Shown here: positions 43,992-56,008 of the stretch, piece by piece
Layout: each line of letters opens with the position of its first letter
Position numbering within the stretch: the first letter of the stretch is position 1
Assembly: GCA_022225965.2 (NCBI GenBank)
Contig: JAKJXP020000042.1
Location: 310,001 to 374,000 of the forward strand
Direction: 5' to 3'
Length of the DNA: 64,000 nt
From: Diatrype stigma
Lineage: Eukaryota; Ascomycota; Sordariomycetes; Xylariales; Diatrypaceae
Made by a program: the position numbers and the translations under genes
The notes under the pieces: generated by a model
Database searches by the model: none
What the model saw: the letters and a program-made list of their open reading frames with translations, nothing else
Told to the model about the DNA's origin: nothing

Positions 43992-45200
43992 TGGAACCGG
44001 GTGAGAGAGAAGATTGACCAAGGGCAAAAAAGTGTATCGTATAGGAAGCAAGGAAATGTGCGAATTTATACTTGGATGCTTACTTAGATATCCATCGTGT
44101 CATGGAATACACCTCTTGAAACAAAACTGACATTGGCTCCTATCTAACATTCCCGAGCTATTCAACCGAGTCTCCTAGAAACCCAGCTACCTCGACAACA
44201 AAAACCAATCCTATCGAGATCTATTAATGGAACCCATGTATAGAATCAGGTGGCTGTTGTAAGAATCGGTAGACAAGAGTAGTCAGCTTTCGCGAACATG
44301 ATCTGACGTCTACCCTGATCACACAGCCTGACCCTGTCTCAAGACATGGTTGACACGCAACCAGTCTGGAAGGCTACAAACCCCTCAGACTGATGACTCA
44401 GTATAAAAAGCAATATTGGACAAAAAGACTCTTCGCATAGTCCCCGGTCAAAGGAGAAGAGCGAGGGGGGTAAGAGGAAGAAGAAAAGCTCGAGGAACAC
44501 AAAATCGAAACAAAAACAGACACGGCTCTAGCCATAACTTTTGATGCTCCTCCACGTGATACCGACGTGATAAGTATAGCAGCTGAAAGGGAACCCAAGA
44601 AAGGAAGAAAGAAGAAGGGAAACACAGAAACTCCCAACCATCGATAAATAAGCTTGGCAGTGGTTCTGCACACGGCACTGCTGCTTTCTCCATCCCCCAA
44701 TCCATTGTCACGATGCGGTTGTCGCGGTATTTCATACCTCGACACTCATGTCATCATCTCTCTCTCCTTGTTCTATGTATTGTATGCAAAGCGGTCGTGC
44801 CTTGGACACCAGCGTCGTAGTGGGGCTACCGCTATCCGAGCGCGGTGTTTCGGCTCGTTTTGGTGGTTTGTGCCGCAGATTCCGGTCTGTTCGGCCCCTC
44901 CATCCCCCCCTTTTTTTCCGTGTCCGTGCTTCCCCAACCCATGTCCTGTGCCCACCATGCAAAAATAACTGCATATCCCGCTCTATCCCGAAATACCCAA
45001 ATGTGGCTCTGCCAATCATCAAGGAAAGAAAGACGAATGAACAAGGAAAATGGGGGGTGGGAAAGAAACAAGAAGAATAATATATCCCTTGGTATAAACG
45101 GCCCAATCGAAGTCGACGAAATATTAGAGAATGCGTCCGAAAGAGCATCGGTTCTATTCGTAAACCACGTTTCTCAGTCGGTCGTGTTGTGCCTGTCCTT
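43992..45200. other. Spacer, 1.2 kb, between convergent genes
   Basis: It lies between the ends of the DUF202 gene (+) and the Zn2Cys6 gene (-). Several overlapping frames (for example 44732-45496 on the minus strand) run into coding sequence in another frame and lack domains, so they are not genes. Confidence 0.45.
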
Positions 45201-46686
45201 TCACCTCCCTCCATAATACAGGTTTGCTCCTCCGTGGGCCCCCGGCTGCCCGCTGCCGCCCGTCTCATCATACCAACCGCCGCCGCTGCCGTATTCCTCG
45301 CTGCCGCTGCTCTTGGCATACTGGTACTGCGGCTGCGGCTGTTGCCAAGCGGCGTACGTGGTGGAAGAGGGCATCGCACCGGCGGACAGAGCTGCTGCCG
45401 CGGTGCCCGGAGGATGATACATATCCGACGACGCCACCACCGAAGCCGAAGCTCGGCGCTCGTACGGCGACCTGCTGCTCGGCAGGTACCCGGCATGGGC
45501 GTGTTCTCCGCCGCCGCCGCTGTAAGATAGCGATCGCGCGGTCGTGGTAGCCTGCGAATAAGTCGTCGTCGTCGACCACGCGTCTTCGGAGGACCGCGAG
45601 ACGACGGCCTCCCCTGCTCCGCTACCCCCGGCAGCAGCTGCTGGTGGCCATTCCGGTTGGTGGTGGTGATGGTGGTGGGAAGAAGCGTAGGCGGAGAAAC
45701 TAGGGGTAACTGCCGCTGACTCCGAACTGGCCCAGTAACCGGGCGCGCTTGAAGGCACTTTGAAAGCCAGTATTTTAGCGAAAGGAGTTCTCTCTCCCAG
45801 CTTGGTCCTCAGAACAGTGTGTAGGATGTTTATTTCTCTTATCCTCCTTTTCTCTTTCTCTTTCTCAGAATGGGGAAGGGGGGGGGGGGGGGCTTAGGCT
45901 GCACCTACTGTTCTGACTCGTTGTATAGTCACTGCCCCCTTCGTCTCTTACCGACAACTGTCCCATGCTTTGCACCGTCGCGAGCTGCGCTTGGTGCTGT
46001 GCCGATTGCGACCGAGATGATGGGTGGCCGGGCGTCATCGAGGGCGAGGACATAGACTGTCCCATCGGGAATGCCGTGGTGCTCCCCACCTGGTTCGGAT
46101 CACCCGACGGCGCATGATCTACCGGCTCGTAAAAGCATTCCTTCCTCAAACGGATGCAGGTCACGCAGCGTCCCTGCACGTCATTTTTGTCCTGGAGGCA
46201 CCTGATCTTCCTCTTGCGGCAGTTCACTTTCACGAGATTTTCAACTTAGCATGGGGAAGTCTTCTTATTGTATGGGAAAACAAGTAACACTCGTGATGAT
46301 TACCTACCACAGGCCATAGACGACCGATGATAACCAAGTTTGTTCCGCTTCTTCTCCCCGGAGAGACCGAGGGGGCCGAGGTCGACATCGTCCGTCCCCT
46401 GTGGTCTCACGTTAGGGGTCGAAATGGATCTTCTCAACTTCGAGGTTTTGGACGGGAGAACTCGGCCTGGGACAAAGGGTGTGATGATATCCTGGGGGGC
46501 TGATAAGAGTGGTGGAGAGGAGAGCTGGAGTGGTAGCTGTGCTGGATGGAGGTGCTGGGCTCGTCTTACCTCCATGATGGACATCATCGGCTGGCGGTAA
46601 CCGGACCCGTATTCGGCGTGCATATCCGCATCAGCGCTATCGCGTGGCGGCGCCTGCGGATAATGGTACGACATCATATCTAGCAT
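45201..46686 (-). CDS. Zn2Cys6 transcription factor, about 417 aa
   Basis: A fungal binuclear zinc-cluster regulator. Exons on the minus strand: 46686-46308, 46226-45909 and 45757-45201. The cluster is split by the first intron (GTAGGT donor, AAAG acceptor): before it lies KRNKLGYHRSSMAC, after it VNCRKRKIRC, then CVTCIRLRKEC, giving C-x2-C-x6-C-x10-C-x2-C-x6-C, complete. The second intron starts GTAGGT and contains a long poly-C run; its acceptor (TTTCAAAG) is weak. Exon 3 encodes a low-complexity tail (HHHHHH, Ala/Ser/Gly-rich, SPYERRASASV). Within exon 1, a GTAAGA...CAG segment of 78 nt (about 46574-46497) keeps the frame if removed, so a fourth exon or a retained intron is possible (391 aa). 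No fungal-specific regulatory domain is visible. The ATG at 46686 is first; the target is unknown. Confidence 0.8.
45878..45892 (-). repeat. Homopolymer C/G tract in the Zn2Cys6 intron
   Basis: A long poly-G run on the plus strand (poly-C in the sense strand) lies in the second intron of the Zn2Cys6 gene, about a dozen bases after its GTAGGT donor. Confidence 0.8.
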
Positions 46687-49600
46687 TTACTTATATATTC
46701 TCAGCGTCCGATGGGTTGTGGTCCGATATCCCTGTGGGGCAGTATGTCTGGAGGTGCCTGAGCAGAGATGATGGTGGTGTGCGAATTTCTCCTTTATCGG
46801 AGCGGTTCGAGCAAGATGCTTTCGACTGACTGCTTCTGCAGAATCCCTGGGTATTAAATGTGAGATGAGCTTCTGCTTTTCCTCAATATTTTCAGAAGCT
46901 TGTGATCCGGAAACAAACATCGATTATAGCCAGATGAGCGTTGCCTCGGCTGAAAGCTCGCCTCCTTGACGTCTCTGGCTCAGGGGAGGGTTTTAGAGGG
47001 GATGGGGTAAGGCGGAAGTACCAGGTAGGGGTGAACCAATAACAGCATAAAGGTTTCTGCAACACTGGGAAGGTGACCAACCCGCTTAGCCTGGCGCTCA
47101 TTCGATGGACCCAAAGGGAAAGGCCCCAAGCAGCTCGGCATAAACTTGGAGTCTTAGACAGCCACACCACAAGCACTGATACCCTATACAGTTTCTCCCC
47201 TTAATCTTCCACCTCAATGGGAAAAAGGTTCCCTGCGAATAGCTCTATCGGGTAGTCTGGTACGCGATGGTCCGCGCGGCTGTCTCATCGGTCCACGTTC
47301 GTCTAGTAAGGGACAGTGCCTGAAATATCAGTGTGAGGGCAAAACGCCTACGCCGTGACGCTATGTCCTGGTTAAAGACAGTACGGTATCTGGGTATTCA
47401 TTATTAAGGGTACGCACGATTCCTGTGCCGATGCTCTATGTGCGTTCTCCGGGTCGTGAACCGGGTACCGGAGCTTGGGTATAACGCATAGGTTGAGGAC
47501 GAATCAGAGTACGGGTAAGAGGGAGTGATTTGGCGGCATGGGCAGAACGCTACTGGTCAAGTAACAAGCACGACCCACGAAGCCTAGAGAGGTATCTCTC
47601 TATAATGAATCATGCATATAGCTCGTGCTAATGCGAGAAGGGGGGAGGAGCAGTTGGCCGAAGGTTATATTCCCAGATATAGCGTACACATGCGATGGCT
47701 TCGATGAATGATGAACATGTGCTTCAGCAGGGATCTCACGGTTTCGGCGGATCTTTCCGGGGTAGATTAGGTATTGTAAATATAGATGTTGCTAAGATCT
47801 TGGTAGATGCAGGAGATCCGCACCGATTGGGAGCGTATCAGGGTATGGGGTCGTGTTGTAGATATGTTAGATGATTTTATATAAGGATCTTATTCCTTTT
47901 ATCCATTAAATGGGACTTGACTGCTGGCTTAATTAGAAAAAACGATTCCGACTGAAGCGTGGAAGATTAACTCATCAATCAGTACCCTCGAAGCCTGAAA
48001 TCGCCAGTCATTGACAAATAGACATAGGCATTATGACACCTGCACCACAAATCGCTACCCCTGAACATATATTCACCTGACCCGACCTCCAAAGGCTGAA
48101 ACACGAGTAGTTATCGTCGATGTTCTGTCCGGAAAACCGATATACCTCTCCCATCGCCTCAAAAGGCTTGTGCTCGCTTACAGCCGGTCGATCAGTGTGC
48201 CATGGGTACTAGAGCATCGCATTAACCAACTTCACACACCCCAGCAATGGCTTCAATGAGCCATGGAACGGCACCCCCGCCTTTACTTGAGCGTAGTATT
48301 GGGTTCCCAGTATTCCTCAAGTGGCCACCACCCTACCAAGCCAGCTGGGCTACTTGGTCCCAGAGTGAGGCTATGGATACTGGAGTGCAGCTATGCAGTA
48401 GCTGAAGGTACACGCTAGAGTGAAGGCTGAACGCCGGGTGATTTGGCGAAAATGTCGTGGCAAGCAGACAGAGGTAGAGAGAATCTCGGGTATTATTACC
48501 ATCGCCCTATCATCTGTCTAAGTCCCAGTTTCGAACATGGACCTCTCGGGATTGCAGCCGGAGTCCTTAAATGGTCCGCATGGAATGAAGCAATAGAATA
48601 TCGCACGTAGCGTCGTCTAACGGAGTCGTCGGATAGTCGTCGCGCTGCCTGTGATTAAATGCCTCCGCTACGTAAATTGGTTTTCCTCGTCTAAATTGGG
48701 CTGTCCTCTTTCTTTTTTCCCCTCCAGATGTCTGATCTCTTCCAGATATTGCACCAAGTTTTCTGATCAGTAACCAAGTAAGCCCCCTGTCTGCAGCCCA
48801 TCCATGCGAACAGCCTGTCATGGCTGCTTACCCCCCGGCACGAAAACCACGTCAAAGCGCCCAGATGAGATGAATAGAGCCATCAGACCCCTGCTCCTGA
48901 TTCCTACCCTATCAACAGGGCAAGATTTCTTTGCATCATTTACTCGTCTAACAAGGAGGTACCTTCATCCTAGCTGAAGACCTGTATCTCATATCTCATA
49001 GACGGGCCGAGTTTTTCCTGCTCTTGCTCAATTATTCAGTCGACCGCAGCTTAATACCGTTTACGCCATCACGTACGGGATATCAGCAATCACTTTGCCT
49101 TAATCTCTTGTAAGTAGTGTCTTAGACAGCAGCCAGTTCCTCGGAAAAACCCAAGCCCGAATCTTTTCAATACAACACTCTAGCCTTGGCTACACTAGAT
49201 TGCATACCATATGCGCATGATGTTGTAGGTACGTGACTCGGACGTCATCAGTGAAAGGACGGCTTATCTACAGACCATCCTGGTAGAATTGACGATGGCC
49301 CTTTCATTTGTTTCGAACTGTACTATCGATAGGAGGGTTTCCTGGATGTAGCTGCGCATGGTCTCGGTAACATGTGCCCCCGAGCAGATCCAGGAGACCG
49401 GTAGGTAGAATGCCTAAAAGTTGAAGGTATGCACATTGCGTGCGGATCATGCAACGCTGCAGTACGCATGTACAGCATAGTGTACAGCATACCACCGACG
49501 CAGGAGTCGCAACATGCATACGCAGCTACGTTGGTCTGCCATCCGTCCTACTGATCTTTACCTGACTCCCACAACAACAAGACCGAAGAAGGAATACGAC

Positions 49601-52600
49601 GTAAAGTTGTGAGGCACATTGTTGCTCATAGATCCAGTAGTGTGGTTGGGCCGCTTCTACTTTCTGTAGAGAATGCCACTGGCTTGCCACAATTTGCGAC
49701 GTCGCCCACGCAGCCCGCACAGCCTATCCCTTACAAGCGATACCAACCCAATGCTGGCTTCCCGATCTGAATAAAGATTGGACGAATCTGATTCGGATCG
49801 ATCTGGAGTAGCGCAGAGACACCATACCTATACATCCCTAGCTGCCGATCAGAAGTGATATGCTGCTAGGATCAGGGGTAGCACTAACTACGGAATTAGA
49901 CCCTTAAATATAATGGCCACTTGGTGGATAGTGAATAGATGGTAATCCACCAGGCTCCTTGACAAGTTGTCGTCCATTCGTCCGAAGGCCGGGAATATGA
50001 AAGAAAAGCTTACGGTATATATCTGATATGAGGCCGATCAAACCGGGCTCTCAGGTGCGTCTCGCGGATGATGGCTTTGCTTCTATGTATATATCAGAAC
50101 CGTAATATGTATGCACATGGCTAGGGTTCTACGGCCGGTTGCTGCCCAAGCCGACTAGGATCCGAACGAAATATGCTCAACTGCTCGGGGAAGAGAGCGT
50201 CCGAGACTAGCTGATACCTGGACTTACATACTACTTGGGCAAACGTTGAAACAAGAGGTCAGTTCAAACAGCGCCGTAATGAGCGAAAGAGCATGTCTGG
50301 CCAATGAGGAACTCACCATTGCGCATGGCGAATAAGTGCCGTTTATCGGTTATTACTGTGGCACTTTGTGGCTTTGGCAGACATGAGTGGCTATATCCGG
50401 CAATTGACAACAACCCGTTCAGGCTCCTTTCAGGCGCTGAATACCAGATATGTCGATTCTAGGCTGCTAGGTACGGGCGGGACTGTCACAGTCGCGTGAT
50501 GTTTCACAACCTTGACTGCTCGTGCGATCAGGTGCCTGCGTGCCTAGTCAACTAAAGGTTCGGCCCGCATGCGGGATCCCACTGCGGTAGATCTTATACT
50601 AACTGAACTGGCTCTTAGTTACTTGGTTAGACGGGCTAATGACCCTAGGCCTTGACTATTTAACCACCATACCTCAGGTAGGCATGACTAGCAATGAACA
50701 CCCCTTTCTCCTCGGGGGTTTACTATGAGTTGTAGTCAAGGATCGAGACAGTACGATATTAGAGGATAGACAAGGATTACCTACTTAGCTACTACACAAG
50801 TCGACAAGTGTCTTGCAAGTTGCGACCCTGTGAGCCTATTGGAAATGGCAACTGATTTGCCGGCAGCCTGACAGGCATCTGTCTGATAAGTCACATTAGA
50901 CTGCGATCGAGTCCGAGACATCTTTAACCTTTCTGGATGTGTTACCCGAAAAAGAGCCTTGGGTGCCATGTTCAGCCCTGTCTCCAAGATGCCTCCAAGA
51001 TGCAGCTGGAGGGATCTGGCTTGCAACCAACGCTAGCCCAGCAAGCCACTTTGCTTGAGCGTGTGGGGGTTCAGTCATGCCCAGCGGTCGCGGCGTGCGA
51101 GTTGCAAGCCTCCACGACCTCCACGACCTCCACGAGGGCTGGGGTGGTTTGACTTACGTTAGCCAGCATTGATCAAGCTCATCAAACCAGTTCTTTTATC
51201 GGGCTTGGCTCCCAACCTCTACCTCTTACTGGCCTCGAGGTGAACAACTCAACAGCGACGACCGCCGACCACAAAACGAGAAGCGATGCTGTCTAACTCA
51301 CTTGCAATCTTAATACCGCGCTGATATACCCAACCGGTGTAGCGAAATGCCCCTCCCCCTCCTCCCCGGAGGCTGGAACTTCTGACCATCTGACCATAAC
51401 CGCCATTGTGTTTGCAAGCATAAGACTTGCTTGCTGGTTTGGCGTCATTGTCGCCCAACAGGAGCGCCTCGTCTCGGCAAATCGGAGAGCAAGTCCTAGT
51501 GTGTGTTGTTTGATATCCTATAGCAGCGAGCATTCAATCCTCCAAAGCTGGACGCCCCGATAAATCGCTGCCCTTGCAGGGGCGCTAACATGAAATGAAA
51601 GCCTTGCTTTCCACTTGATGAGTCAATTGCATCTCATCGCCCCTTGGGAATTCTGGTGGATCGACAGAGCTTTCAACTCTATTCTTCCTTTTTCGGGGTG
51701 GTTGTTTAGCCAGAATTCCACGGAGGCCTTGGAGGTCCTGAAGAGAATGAATGACGCATCTCTGGAAAATCGGTGAACGGGCCGGCGTTCAGGAACGCCG
51801 TGGAGCGACCCTTGCTTGGCAGGCGTCCTTCCTTTCCCCCCTTTATGCAGACCTCCCCAGCGCCGGCCGAGCGAACGGCCGCAATGCTCCCTTTCCTGGT
51901 CCTGAGATCCGTCCCTAAGTTGAAGCCCACAATTCAATATATCCGTGACATATGTTGAGGTTGAAACCTGGGTCATCGGAAGAAGCACCTGAGCTTTCCC
52001 TATAGTCTTGGCACCATCCTGCGCACCAGTAACCATTGTCCCTGCACCTCGTTGGCTACGGAACCATACCGAGAAGGCCATTCGATAGGCAAGGACAGGT
52101 TCCGGACATCTCCCGGACGCGTCAGCACGAAAAACAAATGGATAGTGCCCTGGTGTGCAGGTGCTGCAGTTTCACCTGCAGCACCTCTGACGGGTGGGCA
52201 GCAAGATAGCCTTAATCTTGGCGTCCCGGCGGATCTACGTATAAATGCGCATCTCCCCCTTTCAACGCATTTCTATTGGCTACAACTGCACCACCAAAAG
52301 CATGTTTTGCCAGGCATAGGGAAATACTTCTGTGCCCCTCCGGCCATTGGTAGGAACTGGTTAAGACCACATAAGATTTTCGTCTCGAAACCTGTACTAC
52401 CGAAGTCTGGCTAAGCTTTCTGGGGGCCTTATCCGTTGGGAAGGCATTGATTTTGACAATCGAAAGAGTGTTCCGTAAGTTGTAACATTGCGCTGCACCT
52501 TGCTCGACTCAAAGCCAGTATCCGTTGAGGTGCCATCGAAATGTATAGCATTGAACGTATACCCGTGTATCTGCGACAAAGCGTTCAATACTCAATGGTC

Positions 52601-52630
52601 TTCATCGCACAACCCTCCTCCGCGTCCTGT
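46687..52630. other. Gene-poor spacer, 5.9 kb
   Basis: No reading frame here has a recognisable domain or convincing splice structure. The longest, at 51623-52081 (-), overlaps frames in the other strand and lacks any domain. A strong hairpin sits at 52159-52186. It is the promoter side of the Zn2Cys6 gene at its left end. Confidence 0.4.
52159..52186. repeat. Perfect 11-bp stem, 6-nt loop hairpin
   Basis: AGGTGCTGCAG at 52159-52169 is followed after six bases by its exact reverse complement CTGCAGCACCT at 52176-52186. It lies 450 bp left of the hAT-like element and in no gene. Confidence 0.8.
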
Positions 52631-52638
52631 ATTAGTAA

Positions 52639-53289
52639 GAGTGATGCTATACACTGATTAGTTTTTCTCCTTATACACTGATTACTTTTCTGGGCACCTG
52701 CCAGCGGCCCGCCTATAAGCTTCCGGCCCGACCTACTATAGCGCATCACCCGCTATAACTCAGCGCATCACCCATTAACTTACAGCGCCTTGTAATTTAT
52801 ATAATACAGACCCCTTTATTATATTACAATGCTTTATCGCCTTCATAACTTCAATTGTATACTGTTCTTATCGGGTTAATTGGGGCAATTGAATAAAGCC
52901 GGAATTCCAACACCTCAAAAGCGTTGCTTTGAAAGGGGCGTCTTAGGTCAATGATAGGGGGTACGGTACGTTATAGTTAATGATATCGAACGTAGGAGTT
53001 ATATAGCAAATTCACATACAAAACACTGCAAATCTAGGCTTTCAGGAACAATTCGAATAGTATTAAGTAAGTAGGCTACGTTATTTATCATATACACTCG
53101 ACGTTTTATTCAGCGCGTTTGTTGTAATGGGGGTTGGTGAATTCAAGCAATTGTTCGAAGATGGGGAATCAAACGTTGCAATACAGCTACTATAAATCGG
53201 GCCGGAAGCTTATAGGCGGGCCGCTGGCAGGTGCCTAGAAAAGTAATCAGTGTATAAGGAGAAAAACTAATCAGTGTGTAGCATCACTC
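52639..53289. mobile_element. Non-autonomous hAT-type transposon, 651 bp
   Basis: The terminal inverted repeats are 93 bp (52639-52731 and 53197-53289) with only two mismatches by eye; the tips read GAGTGATGC. The element is flanked by the exact 8-bp duplication ATTAGTAA (52631-52638 and 53290-53297), the duplication size diagnostic of hAT transposons. Inside the left arm a TACACTGATTA word occurs twice, and GCGCATCACCC, resembling the reverse complement of the tip, repeats at 52741 and 52763, like the subterminal transposase sites of hAT elements. The interior is AT-rich and has no transposase frame, so it would need a helper enzyme. The near-identity of the arms and the exact duplication imply a recent insertion. 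Confidence 0.9.
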
Positions 53290-53297
53290 ATTAGTAA

Positions 53298-56008
53298 ATC
53301 GGCAGAGGCTTCGAAGAGAAGCCCAGGCTTTTTCAAGAGCCATGTGCCTGTTTTCAGATACAGAAAGGGGATGTCGTCAGGTTGATACCCAACCGGGGAT
53401 GCAACCCGATCATCAGATCTCGAGGTTTGCTGCATAGGTAACACGAATATGAGAGTGAAGCAACGGCAGATCAGATCGGTATGAGAGCTGAGATGTTGGC
53501 ATACAATAGGCATAGTCCTCACAGCTTGATAGGTTGCTAGCTTATACGAGGCAGTAAACTTGCTTTCTCCAACAGTTGGCATATTGGTAATGAAACCTCG
53601 ATGAGATAATCCCGAAGGACTAGTATACAGGAAAGCAAGGCTTGGTTTGGCAAGCGACAAGCTGAACCTTGTGTTGAATAAAGGATTCGCCAACATGGTC
53701 TATATCGTGATTTGCTCTCCATAGCTTGCATATCTACCCTCTTACCGACGGCGACGACAAGTTTCGATCCAGCTTGAATTGTCACCAGCCCATACAACCT
53801 CCTAACGTTAGGCTCAGGGGTTGAGTTTCCATGTTTAGCTTCAGAACACTGATACCATTTGTAAGTTATTATTGGTAAACGTGGCGCCCTCGCCTATTCA
53901 TGCAGGAGGAAAGAGCCCAGGAGACTACGTGAGTCGACCGGGGAATGGTTTGCTGAACCCGTGCCTGCGCCAGCCGATCATCATAGGCGAGGACGACGAC
54001 GTCGTCGCTGCGCCCCCACCAAAGCCCACCCACCCAGTTCATATCGCCTCAAGGCTTGGCATGCGGCTGACAAGACGCCCTGAAAGCACGGAATGGAATC
54101 CCCATTTCTTGTTCATCGCTGAATACCATGCTGAAACTGGTCCTACCTCGACACTGAGAGACAAGACAGCAAGACAGCAAGCCCTGTCCTACCGAGGCGT
54201 GGGAAAAGGCTTTCCCGGTAGCTTTTCCTTGAAACGTGCAAAGCATGTGGCTCTCAATGATCGGGAACATAACTAAGGGGCTAACAACCAGTGGGAACCT
54301 ACCACGGGGCCGCATATCGGTTTTTTGTTGATATCATCTCATTCATAACAGCGACAGCAACCTCATTTCATACCGAGGGCGACTCCGGATGAAGGAAGAT
54401 CCCGTAGTCATGCCGAAAATCTGATTACGGCACTGAGGACGAATGCAGCGACTTACTCCCCAGAGCCACTCTCGTACCTTCTCAATGTCTCTTATTTTAG
54501 CAGCGTCCTGGCTTCTTCAAACACATCTCAGTCCGAACGCCCCAACCCCTGAACGATCACGAAATCTAGACGAGGGATCCGCTCAGCGCAGGGATCGTAT
54601 CCGCAGTCTTTTCCCACCACTGTCAAATCAGTCAGTTGGGACAATGCCTTCAAGGAGTAATTACACATAGCTACGGCTAGGTTGTAGCTAGGCCACTAAT
54701 CGACCAGTTGAACTTCGCGAGAAGGGGGTACGCTTCAAGATATCGACACGCTGCAAGAAATACATACATATGGACAGCGAGCAGCCTCCCACCTACGTAC
54801 CTACCAAAGCCGTCGCGATCACCACTGTCAATTACCCGCCAGCCCGGTTCGTACGATACGCTATGTACGCAGGTACGTATGGCGCGGTCCACAACGGGGA
54901 TTTTCTGCAGCCCCATCGGCGACCTCTCTGCACCGAGGGAGTCGCAGTCGTACAGCAGATAGACACGACTAGGTGCTGCTCTTACTTTGCCGCGCGCCAC
55001 GTGCGCGCGTGCGGCGTGCGCATCGCATCGCATCGCAGATTGCAGCAGTCTTGTACATAGCTACTGGGCCTGCTTGCTGGTGGCCGCCTCGTGTTTATCT
55101 GGCGATTCCATTCCTTATCTGGTCGTTCATTTGTTTAGCGAGAGCAACGTCGGAAGCAAGGAAAGCTTGAAGTAGTGGTGGTGGTGCTGCTGCTGCGGCG
55201 ATGATTAAGCGAATCCACAGATATCGAAGTGACCGCCCGCACAGGAATACACACACATATAGCATACTTAGCCACAACCCACCCCCTTTTTTTGGACGGG
55301 TGGGCTGCCAAGGCTGCATGCAGGTGCGCAAGAGCCCGGCCGGGACGAGTTTCCGCGCCCAGCAAGGGATAAGATGTGCATCTCATGGCAGTCGATGGGG
55401 AAGGGGAGGGGAGGGGAGGCTGGGATTGGAGTACGAAAATAAATAAAAAGGGGGTACTAAACGGGTGAAATTCCCTTGTGCCTTTTAATGAGCAGGAGAC
55501 GTGGACGGATAGCCAATACCTAAGGTATATGGGGAGAAAATAAAGATAACTGTAACAATTCCGCTGGAATTGTTTTCTTCCATGAATGAGATTAGGAAGT
55601 GCGCTATAGCCTGAATAGTGATATGAATATATATAAACGAGGTTCTTCCAAATGCACTGCTCTTCCCGAGCATACTTACACGCACACGCACACATGCGAC
55701 ATAACTGACACAAGGGGTAAGACCACCCCCAAGACCACCGCCTCCTTGCCAACCTCCCATCCTACCAGCAGAGCCTCCAAAGCCCGATCCAACTACACAT
55801 GAACAAATGGAAATAAATAAGGAACTAAAAACACAAACAATGCACACTCAATTAGCCAAAGACCCATATATATATGTGCACATATACCATATCGACATCC
55901 AAATTCCCGTCATCCAACGGCGGCGCGGCCGCGTATATATCTGTATAACTACAAGACGTGAGAAGGGATCTGTTTGTAAGTCCTACCTATTATGCAGTCG
56001 TCGTCGAA
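53298..56008. other. Spacer, 2.7 kb
   Basis: No supported gene. Frames at 53872-54276 and 54677-55033 lack domains. The right end is the 3' flank of the NifS-like gene. Confidence 0.45.

Noticed and set aside
44732..45496. 254-codon minus-strand frame near the Zn2Cys6 gene
   Set aside because: It overlaps the last Zn2Cys6 exon in another frame and then runs through the spacer without domain.
51623..52081. 152-codon frame in the gene-poor block
   Set aside because: No domain, no splice support, and several overlapping frames on both strands; not distinguishable from chance.
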